Assembly: GCA_003222065.1 (NCBI GenBank)
Contig: QHUV01000096.1
Span: 1-7,382 of the forward strand
Reading direction: 5' to 3'
Length of the DNA stretch: 7,382 nt
Source of the DNA: Gemmatimonadota bacterium
Lineage (GTDB): Bacteria; Gemmatimonadota; Gemmatimonadetes; Gemmatimonadales; Gemmatimonadaceae
The translations under genes and the position numbers were made by a program. The notes below the pieces were generated by a model. It was not told the DNA's origin and searched no databases. It saw only the letters and a program-made list of their open reading frames with translations. Of this stretch, positions 6,883-7,382 are shown piece by piece (the stretch's first letter is position 1; the number at the start of each line of letters is the position of its first letter).

Positions 6883-7193
6883 TGTCCCGCCTTCGTATCG
6901 CATTGATCGCGCTGAGCGTCGCTGCATGCAGCGCTCCACGATTCTCACATCCATCCGCCGTTCCTACGAGTAGTGAGCGTGTCGCGCTGACGTTCCCGCG
7001 TGATGTGCTCTATGTGCTCGACGGACGGATTCTTCCTCGCGGCGACAGCGCCAGCGTACCGACGGCGGTGCGCGATCTCGATCCGGCGAAGATCGACAAG
7101 ATCGAGGTGCTTAAGGGAGCGATGGCCAAGCGCGCGTACGGCGACGCCGGCTCGAGTGGCGTTGTGATCATCACGACCAAAAGCGGCCGCTGA
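6882..7193 (+). CDS. Small lipoprotein with a TonB-receptor plug-like C-terminus
   Basis: The protein has 103 residues and starts with GTG. It opens with a basic N-terminus (R3, R5), a hydrophobic stretch and a lipobox V-A-A-C with Cys16, so the mature part is probably a lipid-anchored protein of about 88 residues. The rest resembles the end of a TonB-dependent receptor plug domain: VLYVLDGRIL at about 42-51, then KIDKIEVLKGAMAKRAYGD and GVVIITTK near the C-terminus. These match the family pattern 'IEVLKG-A-YG-GVI-ITTK'. There is no beta-barrel, so it cannot be a receptor itself. Similar plug-like modules occur on other envelope proteins of Bacteroidota and related groups; a binding or partner role is inference. 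It diverges from deoC with a 46-base gap, so any promoter must overlap the deoC 5' end. Confidence 0.8.
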   Translation: MSRLRIALIALSVAACSAPRFSHPSAVPTSSERVALTFPRDVLYVLDGRILPRGDSASVPTAVRDLDPAKIDKIEVLKGAMAKRAYGDAGSSGVVIITTKSGR

Positions 7194-7209
7194 GCCGCGG
7201 TTCGAGCGC

Positions 7210-7382
7210 CTAACGGCCGGGCGGCGGAGTGTGCGCGAGGGACGGCAGGTCGCGCGAGGTACGTAGCTGCTCGACGAGCGCCGTGAGCCGGGAGCGCTCC
7301 ATCTCCAGCTCGTGCACGACGCGATCTCGCTCTTCTTCCGCTCGGCGTTCGCGCGTGACGTCGCGGAAGATCGTGATCGACA
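7210..7382 (-). CDS. C-terminal end of a PAS-domain sensory protein (partial)
   Basis: Reading the minus strand from the window edge gives 56 residues ending at TAG (7210-7212). They begin SITIFRDVTRERRAEEER, the typical last strand and exit helix of a PAS domain, and continue as a charged heptad-like helix (VVHELEMERSRLTALVEQL), probably coiled coil. A Pro-rich tail of about 15 residues follows. PAS domains sense small molecules, redox state or light and pass the signal through such helices. No kinase, GGDEF or other output domain follows, so any output domain must be N-terminal to this PAS domain or absent. It converges on the small lipoprotein gene with 16 bases between the stops. Confidence 0.8.
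   Translation of the reverse strand, partial: SITIFRDVTRERRAEEERDRVVHELEMERSRLTALVEQLRTSRDLPSLAHTPPPGR

Noticed and set aside
7183..7200. Small GC hairpin (GCGGC with GCCGC) between the lipoprotein and PAS gene stops
   Set aside because: The stem is five bases with no T run and overlaps a NotI-like GC palindrome; too weak to call a terminator.

Overview
The window is a dense, high-GC stretch of bacterial chromosome with ordinary housekeeping and catabolic genes and no mobile element, CRISPR array or RNA gene that I can see. A free-living aerobic soil-type bacterium fits best. I lean towards Gemmatimonadota (inference, modest confidence) because of the secreted S9 peptidase with a signal peptide ending near 'GAQQ', the short TonB-plug-like lipoprotein and the general gene style. 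No phylogenetic marker is present to settle it.

Layout. Positions 1-903 (+) hold the 3' part of a class A beta-lactamase-like serine hydrolase whose start lies outside the window. Positions 1027-3132 (+) encode a complete exported S9 (prolyl oligopeptidase family) peptidase. A convergent intergenic region (3133-3321) carries a hairpin and a strong 11-bp-stem bidirectional terminator. On the minus strand, deoC (6835 down to 5741) is followed immediately by a two-domain aldehyde dehydrogenase of the ALDH16 type (5736 down to 3322). A small lipoprotein with a TonB-plug-like C-terminus (6882-7193, +) diverges from deoC. The last 173 bases hold the C-terminal end of a PAS-domain protein on the minus strand.

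How the genes work together. DeoC splits 2-deoxyribose-5-phosphate into glyceraldehyde-3-phosphate and acetaldehyde, and the coupled aldehyde dehydrogenase is well placed to oxidise the acetaldehyde. The pair therefore looks like a compact deoxyribose (DNA/nucleoside) salvage operon. The S9 peptidase and the beta-lactamase-like protein form a separate plus-strand group that probably acts in the cell envelope or periplasm.

The signals most worth a second look are: a CCTAAC/GTTAGG hexamer seen 12 times across genes in every frame, including all three TTA leucine codons I found; the unusually eukaryote-like deoxyribose-phosphate aldolase; the ALDH16 protein with one intact and one catalytically dead domain joined by a 15-bp tandem-repeat linker; and the beta-lactamase-like protein that lacks a recognisable ExxLN motif and has about 35 extra residues. 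I did not find a clearly new multi-gene system here.
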